Assembly: GCF_002105155.1 (NCBI RefSeq)
Contig: NW_019028981.1
Coordinates: 186,001-250,000, forward strand
Length of the DNA stretch: 64,000 nucleotides
From: Lobosporangium transversale
Lineage: Eukaryota > Mortierellomycota > Mortierellomycetes > Mortierellales > Mortierellaceae
Direction of reading: 5' to 3'
Part shown: piece after piece, positions 33,762-44,918 of the stretch
Position numbering within the stretch: position 1 is the stretch's first letter
How the letters are laid out: each line of letters begins with the position of its first letter
The notes under the pieces: model-generated
Seen by the model: only the letters and a program-made list of their open reading frames with translations
Databases searched by the model: none
What the model was told of the DNA's origin: nothing
Made by a program: the position numbers and the translations under genes

Positions 33762-35543
33762 TTACCATCCCCAGCCATACGGTTTTACCCACCACCAACG
33801 ACCCTTTTCGATCCTATCCTGCTCTACTCGTTTGATCTGTTCCTGATGTAACTGTATCGCCACCTTCTTTAGTTCATCTAACGCTTCAAACACCCGCTCC
33901 GTGATTTTAATACGAGCTTCTACCTCTTGAACCTTGCCTTCTTTATATTCCTGCATCAATGATCTGAAATCAATGGGCTTTCCAAATACAATCGTCAGGG
34001 GTGCACCCAATTTAGGGAACACTGGTGAAGAATTGTCTGGATATAATCTCAAAATGTCTTCCATCCCTAAGTGATAGATTGGAATAACAATAGGCATCTC
34101 TACTTGATCCATGGGCTTGCCTCCTTCTTCTAATGTAGGTCCACCATATTCCATTAGAATCCGACCTACGCCCCATTTGAGACGAATCGATTGATCCGTC
34201 TGATTAATCTTGCCTTCGGGGAAAATATGAACCCATCGACCATTTCTAAGTAAGTTGATAGACTTGTCTATTGCTGGTTGATAAATCCCAACTCCACGAA
34301 TAATAGGCACAGTCTGTCCAAGTCTGAAGAATGTTCCCACTGGCCTACATGGAAATGAATCGAAAAAAAAAAAAAAAAAAAAAAAAGAGAGAGAGAGATA
34401 AAAAGAGACATAATAAATGATACAAAAGTTAGGTAAAGGCTTTCAGTAAAAAGCCTCAGAAGATCCCAAAAAGGCTTACTTGTTGGGATAACACAGCTCT
34501 TGAGCACCCAATGCAAAACGAATAGTTTTTGTAGGATTGAAATAACATTTCCATGGCAATGCACCCCAGAGAAGCGGATCGTCAGCGCTATGAAAAAAAA
34601 AAAAAAAAAAAAAATATGATGAATAAAAAAAAAAGTGGTGTAAGATTTTTCCCAATTCCATACAAGGATATGGTGTGGAAATGGTGATTCCTAGGGATAC
34701 TGCTTGTTATCATCTACTTACGTTGAAGCATGATTCGTGACTATGTGTTTTCATAAAAAAATTAAAGCAAGTTAATCCCATTAAACTTTCCCCCTCTACA
34801 GCATCATGGTGATCGCATTAATTAAATTTTTTTTACCGGTTAAAATTGGCCGTGTCCGATGAGGATCATAAAGAGTCTTCAGGAACGGGTTGAGGTTGTA
34901 AATGGAAGTATAGGAGCCAAATGTCATGTACGTCTTGCTTATAGCGCCTACACCACACATTACCATCATGCTGATAAAAATATAGACTGTTATCAACATT
35001 GAAACATGACAAGAATTTGTAGATCTAAATATTTATTTTCTTTTTTTACCTTGCAAGATTCCAAAGTCCCTTTTCTGGGGGGTTATAGATCTCGTAAAAG
35101 TCCTGGATACGGTCAATGTTTGTCCGAGGATAGGACAATAGGATACTTGACGGATCGGGTTTGAATGTTGAAAAAGTCTTCAGATCTGGGTTTTGATCTG
35201 GTGAAAGCACAAAAGGCAAAGGTGGAAGGGGATGGAATTCTTGTCTAGGTGATGGTGAGGTTTCTGTTGGTCCTGTTTGTGATGACAAGGGAGCTGGAGA
35301 AGGTATCGGCACATTAGCCTTGGGGCCATCTACTATTGCTCCTGCCCTTGCTCCTGCTTGGGGTCCAGGAACGCTGTGGGACCATTGTGTTGGAAGGGGT
35401 ACAGTGAGAGCAGCAACAGGGACAGGAGCTGGTTGTACAGAAACCGCATTGTCGTCAGCGCCCTCGGAAGCAGACGCAGAGTTGTTGACAGTTGGTGAGA
35501 GCGGGGGCGAGGATAAGGAACTTCGTTTCCAGAATCCTCCCAT
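33762..35543 (-). CDS. TAZ1: Tafazzin-like monolysocardiolipin acyltransferase
   Basis: Phospholipid-lysophospholipid transacylase remodelling cardiolipin in mitochondrial membranes. Five exons, 35543-35050, 34970-34837, 34740-34722, 34587-34480 and 34344-33762, give 445 aa. The acyltransferase motif HX4D (NHASTADD, His213-Asp218) is split: exon 3 is just 19 nt and encodes VTNHAS. Downstream lie DPLLWGALPWK, FALGAQELCYPNK, FFRLGQTVPIIRGVG, WVHIFPEGKINQ and MPIVIPIYHLGMEDIL, all tafazzin-type. The C-terminus is WWWVKPYGWGW. The first about 150 residues are a Pro/Ser/Ala-rich low-complexity extension not usual in the family, and the membrane-proximal block (SKTYMTFGSYTSIYN) only starts in exon 2. 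Two introns carry 22-26-nt coding-strand poly(T) tracts. Confidence 0.9.
34722..34740 (-). other. 19-nt microexon of tafazzin gene
   Basis: On the coding strand it is bounded by CACATAG upstream and GTAAGTAG downstream. It is entered in phase 1 and left in phase 2. It encodes VTNHAS, including the catalytic His of the HX4D motif, so skipping it would both shift the frame and remove the active site. Confidence 0.85.
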
Positions 35544-35820
35544 CCTTTCTATGAGATGTCAAAAGATGTCAATGAGATTCGGTTGAGAAATGATGTCATA
35601 AAAAAGTTGAATCGAAGCAAACAAAAGAGCAATGTTCTATTTTCTAAAACGCCACCAAAACGGAGAATGTGACTGTTCGGGCATGGGATATGAATCGAGG
35701 AATAAAAATAAAATAGGCGGTTTGAGACAGAATAAATGTACTTTAATCATTATGTTACTAATCACAATGTTTTTTTTTTTTTTTTTTTTTTTTTGTAGCT
35801 CGACTTCTCACGCTCTTTCC

Positions 35821-38687
35821 TCACAGACTCATACTTCTCAGTCGCACAGAATCTGTGACACCCATCCCCCATGCATTCTGATGGATCTTGAGCCCTTGTA
35901 GTACACTCGCGTCCTTGTTCTTCTTGCCTCCTGGTGCATGGAACCCTCGGAAGGTGTAGCCTGCAAATGCGAGCTTCTTACGCATATCCAACAACCGTCT
36001 CCCTTCATTCTTATTGCCCAAAAGCGGATCCCGTATCACCCGTTCCTCTCCTTCTGGTGCCGCCATTGGGTTATCATCCACCATCTCATCAAAATATCTA
36101 GTATCTGCTGGGTCCTTCAGCGCAGGCCTAAATGGTGGAGTCTGTGATCGGAGATTTGCCCAGTCAATGTCTTTGAACCAAGGATGAGCCTTAATCTCGG
36201 ATGCATCTCCGAGACCTTGGCTGTTGAGACTCTGATGCAAGAGTTGCTGTTGTTGCATCAAGTGAGGTGATACAGTTGACCAGCGTTTGGTGGCGTTATT
36301 ATTGACTGGAGGTGATCGGCCTAATCGGAATTCCTTCTCACAGATTAATTTTTCAATCAGATCCTGCACCTCACGTGAAACCTTGGGCTTGGCTGGAAAG
36401 CGTAGAGTTTGACGCCAATTAATGATCTTAAGGCGCGTCGTGTGCCGTGATTTGGATATGAATGGAGGATATCCGTACAACATTTCGAACATGATAACCT
36501 TTTGAAGGAAAAAAAAATAAATAAATAAAAAGATAATAGGCAGCTTGTCAGATCGAAGTTTCTTAGAGTTAAATGTAGATAAAACTAACATTTACATGGT
36601 TTCATGATATACAAATAAATAAATAAAATAAAATAAAATAAAAAAGCCAAGATGAACTTACTCCTAAACTCCACCAGTCACATCCACGGTCATAACCTGT
36701 GCCTCGAAGTACTTCAGGAGCCATATAATTATTTGTGCCTACAACTGAGAAAGCCATCTTCTTCCTGTTGCGATCACGCCAAGTTAAGATGCTTTGGTTA
36801 GGTGGTGGGCGACCTATTGACTGTGCATACTGATCGTCATCCAGATTCCATGCAACGGCGGCTTTGGTATTATTGTTTGGTTTCTTGCGTGATCTAAGAG
36901 TGTCAGTGTTCTCAATATCGATACCAGTCTTTCGGAGCAGAGCCCGTCTCTGAGACTCATAATAGGCTGTGTCATGTGCCCAGTGGAAATCTGTCGCGAG
37001 TCCAAAGTCGGATAGCTTGATGTGTCCCTCTTTATTGAATAAAAAGTTGTCGGGCTAATTGAGAAAAAAAAGGGGGTGTAAAAAGAGGGGGTCAGCACGT
37101 GTGTAGGAAAATGACGTATAATTTTTCTCTTTTTTTTTTACCTTGATATCTCGATGAATGTATCCCAATTTGTGAGCCTCTTCAATGCAAAGAACCATTT
37201 CTGCAACATAAAACTTTGCAAAGTCTTCTTCAAAGATATCTTTCTCGATCAATAAATTTAGCAAGTCACCTCCAGACATGTATTCCATCACCAAGTAAAG
37301 ATGGTCTGCGTCTTGGAACGAATAAATCAGCTTGACAATCCAAACTGCAGACTCTGAGGCCGCTGTCATGAGATCTCGCTCTGCTCGGACATGTCCCTCT
37401 TGACCCTTCTTGAGCATATCAGCCTTGCGCATGACCTTCATTGCAAAGTACAGGCCTGTGTCCTTCTCCTGAACTAACTTGACGACTCCAAAAGCACCAT
37501 GACCAATTGTCTTTAATATCAAGAACGAATTGACAGAAATCTTCTCACGCATCAGCCGCATGTACTCGGTCTCATTTGCCAGCCACTCCTGTCGCTTCAA
37601 CGCCTTTTCTGCCTCTGAGATCCCCATCGACTCGAGTTGTCGTTCTAGTTGCAGACGACGCCGTGAACGACTCGAGGGGTTAGTCAATAAACGATGGTAA
37701 TAACTCTCAAAAAAGATTTTGGTCGAAGATGATTGTTCCACAGTGGCCAAAGAGGGTACAGTGGATCGTTCGATTTCATCAAAATTGCCTGGATGCTTTA
37801 CATAGGCTTCGGATTCATCATTTTCAGCAATAATGAAGGTTGCATATGAGGCATCGCGCTGATGATGACCGCCACTACCACTGCCATTAATATCTGCTTC
37901 TGCGTTGATAAGTTTCGTATAAAAGGCAGGACCCTTGAGGGTTTCCGGAGGGGTAGTAAATGTGGCAGAATCTTCTTGTTTCACAAGGTCAAACTTGAGC
38001 TGCGAGACTTTTGGAGGAACTCGAAGAGGAAGAAACAAAACAAGAGAAGTGCCCAACGAGCACTTTCACGTTAGATAGGTGAATAGATAAAACCTTTCTT
38101 CTTTGGTTTATTCATTCATGACAAAAAATTTTTTATTTCTATTTTTTGGTCAGAGCCAATATTTATACACTTATTCACTTGCTTACCAGGTAATTTTCCA
38201 GCACTGGGATTTCGGATCCACTCCTTGAAGATCAACTCTGCTTCAGCTTCGGTTTCTGTGTGGATCAAATGCTCAAAGTTCTTGGGTTCTGAAATCATAT
38301 TCTTGGAGATACGCTTTTTTGTAGTCGGTGTAAACGTGAAAGTTTTACCTATTTTTTTTTTTTATTTTTTTTATTTTTATGTTAGCCACAAGGGGGAAAC
38401 GAACTATAAAAAAGAAAAAAGCGACTTTCACGCAACTCGACACTCACGCACATGCTCCCTTTCCCCCCCTCTTTTCACTTCTTTGTCTTGCTCTCTTCTC
38501 TATTCTTCCAGGTACTTTCATAAAAATGATATCATATAATACATTACAATAAGGACTCACCATTTTCTAAGAGGGCCAGAACATGGCTTGCAAACGTGCC
38601 GAAATTGATTTGTGACGGTTGCTGTTGCTGTTGACGCGGTGGGCTTCGCGCTGGTGGCGATTGAGGGTATCCAGCCGCCATTGCCAT
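35821..38687 (-). CDS. NDR/LATS-family AGC protein kinase with N-terminal CRIB motif
   Basis: Ser/Thr kinase of the NDR group (Dbf2/Sid2/Cbk1 relatives; mitotic exit, septation, polarity). Five exons, 38687-38561, 38348-38187, 38019-37142, 37054-36662 and 36498-35821, join in frame to 745 aa. Exon 2 encodes ISEPKNFEHLIHT (61-73), matching the CRIB Rho-GTPase-binding consensus ISxPxxFxHxxH. Then comes an NDR-type helical MOB-binding region with Arg/Lys-rich repeats (FFESYYHRLLTNP to NETEYMRLMRE), Gly loop IGHGAFGVV, AMKVMRK, YIHRDIKPDN, DFGLA, a roughly 70-residue NDR-type insert, activation-loop AFSVVGTNNYMAPE, and CDWWSLGV. A C-terminal hydrophobic motif FAGYTF carries the expected regulatory Thr. 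The Glu/Gln spacer before the C-tail (LMQQQQLLHQ) is unusual. Kinase assignment is firm; the CRIB fusion is the notable point. Confidence 0.88.
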
Positions 38688-40439
38688 TTTTTATTGTCTT
38701 CTTATTCGTCTTCGTGTTCAAGGATAAGGAGATAAAGGAATAAAGGGCTTATATTGATATTGCTGGTGCAATGACGATACGTTAATTAATAATATTTATA
38801 AAAAAAATAAATAAAAAAAAAAAAAAATGACGAGGGAGAACGCTCACGCAGGTGTAAATATGGGTGTAATGTGTATATCAAAGTAAAAGCGAAGCGTGAA
38901 TGAAGGACTTGGATAGGTCTGTCAATAAATGGAGATAAAAGTGGTGGCTACGGTGATGCGGGTGTAAAGGAAAGGAGGGATTTGGAGGAAGCATGCAAAA
39001 TGCTTTCAAATAGAAACGTTGAAGGCTGCGGCTGAAGGAGTAATATGACGAGCAAATAAAAAAATAAGGAAAGGAAGAAAGAGAAAAAAGGTGAGGAAAA
39101 GAAGGAAGGGATGAAAAATGAGAGGGGAGGCGATGAACTTTCAAAAAAATGTCTTTGCTTGACATCCCAGTCTGCAGTGTAATGCATTGCGCTGCGTGGT
39201 ATTGTAGTACCTGAATGTTTTACAACACACACCCTCCGAATACAATAGACGCTCGAATGACAGCAGCATCGCCCTCCGCCAACATGGGCGCTTTGACTTA
39301 TCTCACTCGTCAACGCACATAAAAAAGGGGCAAGGGATCCCCCGGACTTTTCACTCCTATTGAAGATGCATGGGCAGGAGCATGGTATGATCATCAATAG
39401 TGTTATTTAATAATCGAATATTGATACTTTACCAGCAGTCAACAGTTGTTTACATAAATTTTTTACAATATGCACTATAGGCAATTGAATGGCTCAGGAA
39501 TAGGGGTAAAAAAAGGAGTAAAGGGAACTCTCTTTTTTTTTTTGCGTTTGTCCCTGAAAACAACGAATACAGCACATTGCATACCTCATGGTTTACATCT
39601 GCTTCGCCGTGTGGGTTACAGTCGAACGACCTCTCATCATACGTAGAACACTTGTCCAAGTGCATCACTTACTGCAACTCGAACTTTGGGATAGGGCCTC
39701 AATCCAATCTTATTACCTGTCGCTGGTAGCCATCGCGCTGATAGGACATGACGCTTTGATCCAAGTCGAATCTATTGTCGAAAGCTGGATGGCAACTTTT
39801 TTTTTTTTTTTTTTTTTGGCTATATTCTTGATAGAAACTACAACCAACATGCCTGCTCTTTATTAGGGCTATTATTCTATCACTAACCTATGTTTCCACT
39901 TAAAAAAAAGACATGAATTCGCTAGTAAGAGATAGAGCATGCTCATTTGTTGTTACTATCGGCCATTATCATTGTCTGTATGTGATATACACACTTGTCC
40001 TGGTGACCTCCATGGCCCCCCTTTTCCTACTGCTCTTCTTTCAGAGGTGGCTCTCGACTGTCTCTATTTGTCAGCATTACTTTGAATCCTAAACGCAGCG
40101 AAAAAAAAATAATTTCCCGCCTTTTTTATCCACTGCTTTCATTTCAAGAAAACAGTAAATCCAACAGTAATGCTTTAACCCTGGTTAGACCTGATCTCTC
40201 TCTCTTTTTTTGTATGTGTGTTGAATGGTGATAAAAAACAAAAGGAAGTGATAGGTCTGCTGATCCCTCTCCATCAACCGATTAATTCGTTTACCCATCT
40301 ATCCATTTATCCTTCCTTTCATTCACATATTCATATATAATTGTCCTTATTTCATAACTCAGTCATTATACTATTACTGTTTCTATTTATTATATATATA
40401 TTATGATTTATTACTAATAGAGCCATAATTGTCACATTT
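38688..40439. other. Long intergenic region upstream of the kinase gene
   Basis: About 1.75 kb with no credible gene. It contains homopolymer tracts (A near 38800-38827; T near 39798-39818), purine-rich strings near 39060-39130 and simple AT repeats near 40390-40410. It probably holds the kinase promoter/5' UTR on the left and the 3' flank of the uS10-like gene on the right. Confidence 0.45.
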
Positions 40440-40937
40440 TCATTCAATATCAAATGAAACAATTAATCCATCGTCCTGTATCCTATCCTCACCAGCCATA
40501 TCAGACAACTTGACCCCGGACTGTTCTGCTATCGAGCGCAATTGTGTTTCTGAAATGAATTTAATATCGACTCGACGGGAATGAATTTTGTCTTCCTTGG
40601 GTAAACGAATAGGCCCTCGAATTGAGCGTGCTGGGACGGTTGCATGGATAACATCCATGAGTCGCTGAAATACTGCATTCAATGTGGCCGTGCTTTGTGA
40701 CCGAATTGTAATGGAGAAGTCTGCTTTTGCTACGCTTAATGATGTCTCGTGGTTGCTGTTCACTTCTTTTGGTGTTGCGTCTGTTGTTACTCCTGTTGTT
40801 GTTACTGTTGGACTAGCAGTAATGGATTTCGTTCCTTCTGTCATGATATTTTCTTTTTCAGATGACAAATTCCTTTTACTTTTTTTTTTAATTTCTTCTT
40901 TGATGTTTATTACTTTTGAAGTTAATGAGTAAGGCAT
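40440..40937 (-). CDS. Divergent uS10-like (ribosomal S10 fold) protein
   Basis: A single-exon gene of 165 aa. The first about 75 residues are Ser/Thr/Lys-rich. The C-terminal about 90 residues begin ADFSITIRSQSTATLNAVFQR, continue ARSIRGPIRLPKEDKIHSRRVDIKFI, and end GLIVSFDIE. The element IRGPIRLPKE strongly resembles the uS10 signature (v-GP-LP) and IHSRRVDI resembles the THKRLIDI strand, but the FE-R segment usual between them is shortened. No clear mitochondrial presequence is seen at this start. It may be a specialised uS10 paralogue or an unrelated alpha-beta protein; I do not know its role. It shares a roughly 200-bp divergent promoter with the gene at 41140. Confidence 0.45.
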   Translation of the reverse strand: MPYSLTSKVINIKEEIKKKSKRNLSSEKENIMTEGTKSITASPTVTTTGVTTDATPKEVNSNHETSLSVAKADFSITIRSQSTATLNAVFQRLMDVIHATVPARSIRGPIRLPKEDKIHSRRVDIKFISETQLRSIAEQSGVKLSDMAGEDRIQDDGLIVSFDIE

Positions 40938-41139
40938 GCAAGAATGTTCCTGTAGCCATTTATCACCTGATCTTGGCACAGCACTTTATAAGACAACAAA
41001 TTTGGTGGCAAGATTATCGTGGCTTTTTACTACAATAAACAACCTTTTTCTTTTTTTTTTTGCCCTGAACATAGCGGGAGATATACAACTCACCTCGATA
41101 GCGGAAGGCAACATCGTTAACTTTGACGAACAGTAGGCA

Positions 41140-42793
41140 ATGGCAACAGTAGGAAGCTCATCAGGGAACTTTGTCTTTATGTTGACTCACTCGATCAGAT
41201 CATCTTATGCAATCAAGACACCATGTCGCAGCCTGATCTCCTCACAACCACTCTCTCATACCGCCTATAATACAACTACCCAATGTAGCCAAAATCATGG
41301 TTTCCACACAAAAGCTTTTCTCAAGGGCAAAAAACATTTTGGACTAAATCTCTCTCTCCCACTATCATCCAAATACTCATCCTCATCCTCACCCTCACCA
41401 ACTTCGTTACCTTTATCCACTACAACATGTTCATATCCCAGATCTACTTTCTGTCCAACATTTCCGGCGACGGTAGTAATACCTAGAAATTGTCAACACC
41501 AATACAGGGTCTTCAGCAGTAGTAGTGGAGCAAATGGTATCAATAGTAATAGGAAAAAGGGTCAAGATTCTGATCCCAGTAAAATTTATGCATCGTTTTC
41601 TGCAGGAGGCTCAGGATTTGATGCACCTAAAATTCTGACATCAACGCCACCATCAAAAACATCAACATTAGCATCAGCATCACCAGCAGCAGCACCATTA
41701 CCATCACCGCCAGCATCATCATCAGAGGCAGGTTCTGATACCACCAAATCCTCATCGGTTACAATCTCAGCAAGAGTATGGGATGTTATCAAGGATGATT
41801 CCTCAAATGTGGAGAACAGTCAGTCTAACATTCAATCGAACCTAAAAAAACTGGAAGCCATCACAAGAGGTGAGTTGGAGGCAGCTTGCTTTTCTTGTCT
41901 AGTTTCTCTCCCTCATTATTTCAGTAGAATAAAAAGAAAAAAAAAAAAAAAAAAAAAAAAGAGGAAGAACGCGAAATTTCATAGATTGATGACTGATCAA
42001 CTTCTTATTGATATCTTGTCTTTCTCTCTCTCTTTTTTTTCTTTTTCTATTCTCTTGCTTTCTTTTTTTCTTGGGAATAAAAACAGTAACAAAAAAGAAA
42101 CAAGCCTATTCCCCTTATCTACTTATTACACACCTTCCCTCTACAGTCATGCCAGATGATATTAAACGCATGGCAGTTGCAGAAAACACGATTGCAGATA
42201 TTATTTACCATCGTAATATGTTTATGGAGTTTCAGAACCGAGTGACTGTCGTATTCCGCTCTGCTACAGACGCTGTTGAATTCATTACACAAAAATATGG
42301 CAAGTTTCTCTGTGGGCATAAACTTAATATGACGATGGTAAGCCCCTTTTCTTATTAGAATATGACATTACCATTGCAAAGATACTAAAATGGAAACCTT
42401 TTTGTTATTTTGTGTAAAAACTATGTGGCCATGTACTCGTGACGATGATACAATTAATAGCTTGACCCATATAACCCAAAGGATAAACACTATATTCCTC
42501 CACAACTTCCAACACAACCACTTTCAGGCCAGTTAGTCCTCGTATCAGGTCTGCCGGCTGCAACGCGACCTGACAACCTACGAACAGAGTTCCGCCGGTT
42601 TCATCTGATGGATACTACAGAGGCAGCACTCATCCCTGTACCCTCTAAACGGATGGCATCCACATGCCAGTATCTGGTCCGACTCTCTAGCCGGTCAGAA
42701 GCTTACCGATTTGTGAGGACATACCATAATACACATTTTCAGTTCAAGGAATTTAGAAGACGATGCCTCCTCCGTGCCACTGTCATTTATTGA
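41140..42793 (+). CDS. Putative mitochondrial protein with RRM-like domains
   Basis: Three exons, 41140-41869, 42147-42337 and 42461-42793, join to 417 aa. The N-terminal about 240 residues are Ser/Thr/Pro-rich with many basic residues and almost no acidic ones (SIRSSYAIKTPCRSLISS, YRVFSSSS), like a mitochondrial leader plus linker. After ITRVMPDDIKRMA, two alpha-beta blocks follow. The first is VMPDDIKRMAVAEN to NRVTVVFRSATDAVEFITQKYG. The second is GQLVLVSGLPAATRPDNLRTEFRRF to CQYLVRLSSRSEAYRFVRTYHN. Each has the betaalphabeta-like layout of an RNA recognition motif, with LVLVSGLP resembling RNP2. No specific family was recognised. The gene begins 202 bp from the divergent uS10-like gene. 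Intron 1 has a poly(A) tract of about 21 nt. Confidence 0.6.
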
Positions 42794-42893
42794 TATTTCT
42801 GTGTATATTATGTGTTATCTAGATCACAAAGACAAGTGAAATTAAAAATAAAATTAAAAGTAAAATTAAAAATAAAATTAAAAAATAGAAAAC

Positions 42894-42924
<31 letters not shown>

Positions 42925-43362
42925 GGCACGATGAGGAATAGGAGGTTAGAGATGAATGGTATATGGGCTCTTAAACAACATGGGACATGCGAAAAGATAT
43001 AAAGAAACATAGAAAGAATAATTGATTCCATTAATGTGATAATGTGTATAAACAATAAGATATGGAGGGGCTAGGGAATCAAGAATTTATTTTTCTCCAT
43101 GACTTGAAAGAAAAATAAAATAAAATAAAAAATAAATATAATACGTATAAAAAAAGGGTGAAATAAAAAATGAAGGGGGTGTCATGCTACAACACTATAT
43201 CGCGTCATTTCAAGTTTTGATTCGAACAAGAGACAGAGAGAGAAAAAAGGAATGTAATCGAATCTGAACAGGAGAACCAAGAAGGAGAGCTTTAAAATAA
43301 GTAACTCGACCTAATAATAACAGTTGCTCATGGGCTAAGCGTATAGATAATAATAAAGGGGG

Positions 43363-43393
<31 letters not shown>

Positions 43394-43806
43394 CGAGGTT
43401 GAGACGGATATTACTTTTTGTTATTTTTTATGAGCCTATGTTCTACGATTGGGAACGCGTATTAGGAAAGGGAAACAATGTTTACGTTGCTGCATGGAAG
43501 CTGATCTTTAAACAATATTCCATCATTCGTTCAATTCTGTCACACATGGTGTATGGGGTGTACGGAAAAAAAAAAAGAAAAAAAAAGAGAGAGAGAGAGA
43601 TATAAAAACATAACCTCATTGCTTGTTGTTTGGCCTCTTTTTCTTTTATTTTCTTTTTCTCAACTTGGATCAAATCCTTAGCATCAAACTTGACTTTGGA
43701 CCTTCCTTCTTCCCTCAGTCTAACAAGAAAAAAAGAAGACCCCACTATCTTTATCACCTCACACTCCTGCTTTATTTCATTCCCACACGAGTATTACTCC
43801 CTAATC
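42794..43806. other. Intergenic region with simple repeats
   Basis: It contains an AAAATTA-type repeat (about 42840-42888), a poly(A) tract (about 42896-42918), an AAAAT repeat (about 43110-43140), a G7 run before a T26 run (about 43360-43393), and purine repeats ending in a GA repeat (about 43575-43600). The right end is the promoter of the GPI-protein gene. No gene is seen. Confidence 0.5.
43601..43608 (+). promoter_or_regulatory. TATA box candidate of the Kre9-like GPI protein gene
   Basis: TATAAAAA directly after a GA repeat, about 200 bp upstream of the ATG at 43807, followed by a C/T-rich leader. Confidence 0.4.
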
Positions 43807-44495
43807 ATGAAGATTACTACCACTTCTCTCGTTGTTGCCGCCGGATTGGCAACATTTGTGAACGCAGACCTGCTTCAGGTAAAAAAAAAAAAAAAAAAAA
43901 AAAAAAGTAGACAGTATCTTTTTTCTTATTAGCATCATGATATTAACCTTATAATTTCAATATTCAATCATCTTTGCTGTGCGTTCTTGATCTCTACTTC
44001 CTCTTCCAGATCAACAACCCGACTGCAGGAACGGTCTGGACAGCAGGTGTGCCCAATTTCGTGAGCTGGAGCGGTAACTGTGCTTCGATGGGTGGAGCTG
44101 CTAAGAACGTGACCGTGATCTTAAACACTGGCCCTTCGGAAGCGGTTCGATATGTGGCCACGCTTGGTAGCTTGGACTGTTCAGGAACGATTACTCGTAC
44201 GGATTTAACGGTACCCTTGGATATTCCTTCAGGTTCTTACTCCATCGTGGTCCGGACTGATCCCCAGTTGAGCTACACGAACATATTCAAAATTAATAAC
44301 CCTTCCAGTCCTGAAGAGGCAGATCCTGGGGTTAATGTCGCTAGTGCCGATGCTACTGCTGCAGGTGACAGCACTCCTTCGCATCCCGAAAATTCGACAA
44401 AGAATATTGCTACAGGAGGCAAGACAAACGCTGGTGCTTTCATGTTAATGAGCTTGAGCGCACTTGCTACTGCAACTTGTCATTTTTTGATGTAG
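43807..44495 (+). CDS. Secreted GPI-anchored protein with Kre9/Knh1-type domain
   Basis: Cell-surface protein of the Ser/Thr-rich GPI-anchored family with an Ig-like Kre9/KNH N-terminal domain, associated with the cell wall. Two exons, 43807-43878 and 44010-44495, give 185 aa. A signal peptide (MKITTTSLVVAAGLATFVNA) is followed by INNPTAGTVWTAG, PNFVSWSG, VTVILNTGPSEAVRYVATLGSLDCSG, TVPLDIPSGSYSIVV and YTNIFKINNP, the hallmark blocks of this domain. A Ser/Thr/Asn-rich spacer leads to a C-terminal hydrophobic tail (FMLMSLSALATATCHFLM) preceded by small residues that could serve as the GPI attachment site. The intron begins GTAAAA with a poly(A) tract of about 26 nt immediately after the donor. 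Confidence 0.88.
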
Positions 44496-44918
44496 AGAGT
44501 GAAGAGAGTAAAAAAAAAATGGACAGGAGATGCAAGATAAAGATATAAGATATAAGTTTTGACTTTAACCCTAATATAATAAATAATATCCCTTAACTAA
44601 AATGATTTATTATTTCATGCTGAATTTGCTCAGCTCTTGAAGCTGACATTCCTCCGTTGGAAAGCTCTGCATTCTAGCCATTGTGCAAAATTGGAGAAAA
44701 TTGAGCATTGGTCCCTGCATCGCCACACACATGGCACATTGTCCAACGTCCCTGTCTTCTAAGGCCAATGGCTTCTTTTGTTTCCTTTCATTAGCATCCT
44801 CATTCCATTCACCACACCAACTCATCACACAGCAGCAGCAACGTATGCGACACTGCACACATACTATTACCGCCGTTTCTACTTTTCACTTTTTCTTACA
44901 ACTAAAAAAAATAAATAC

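Noticed and set aside
39588-39866. Plus-strand frame of about 92 codons
   Set aside because: Ends in a homopolymer-encoded Phe run and shows no family signature.
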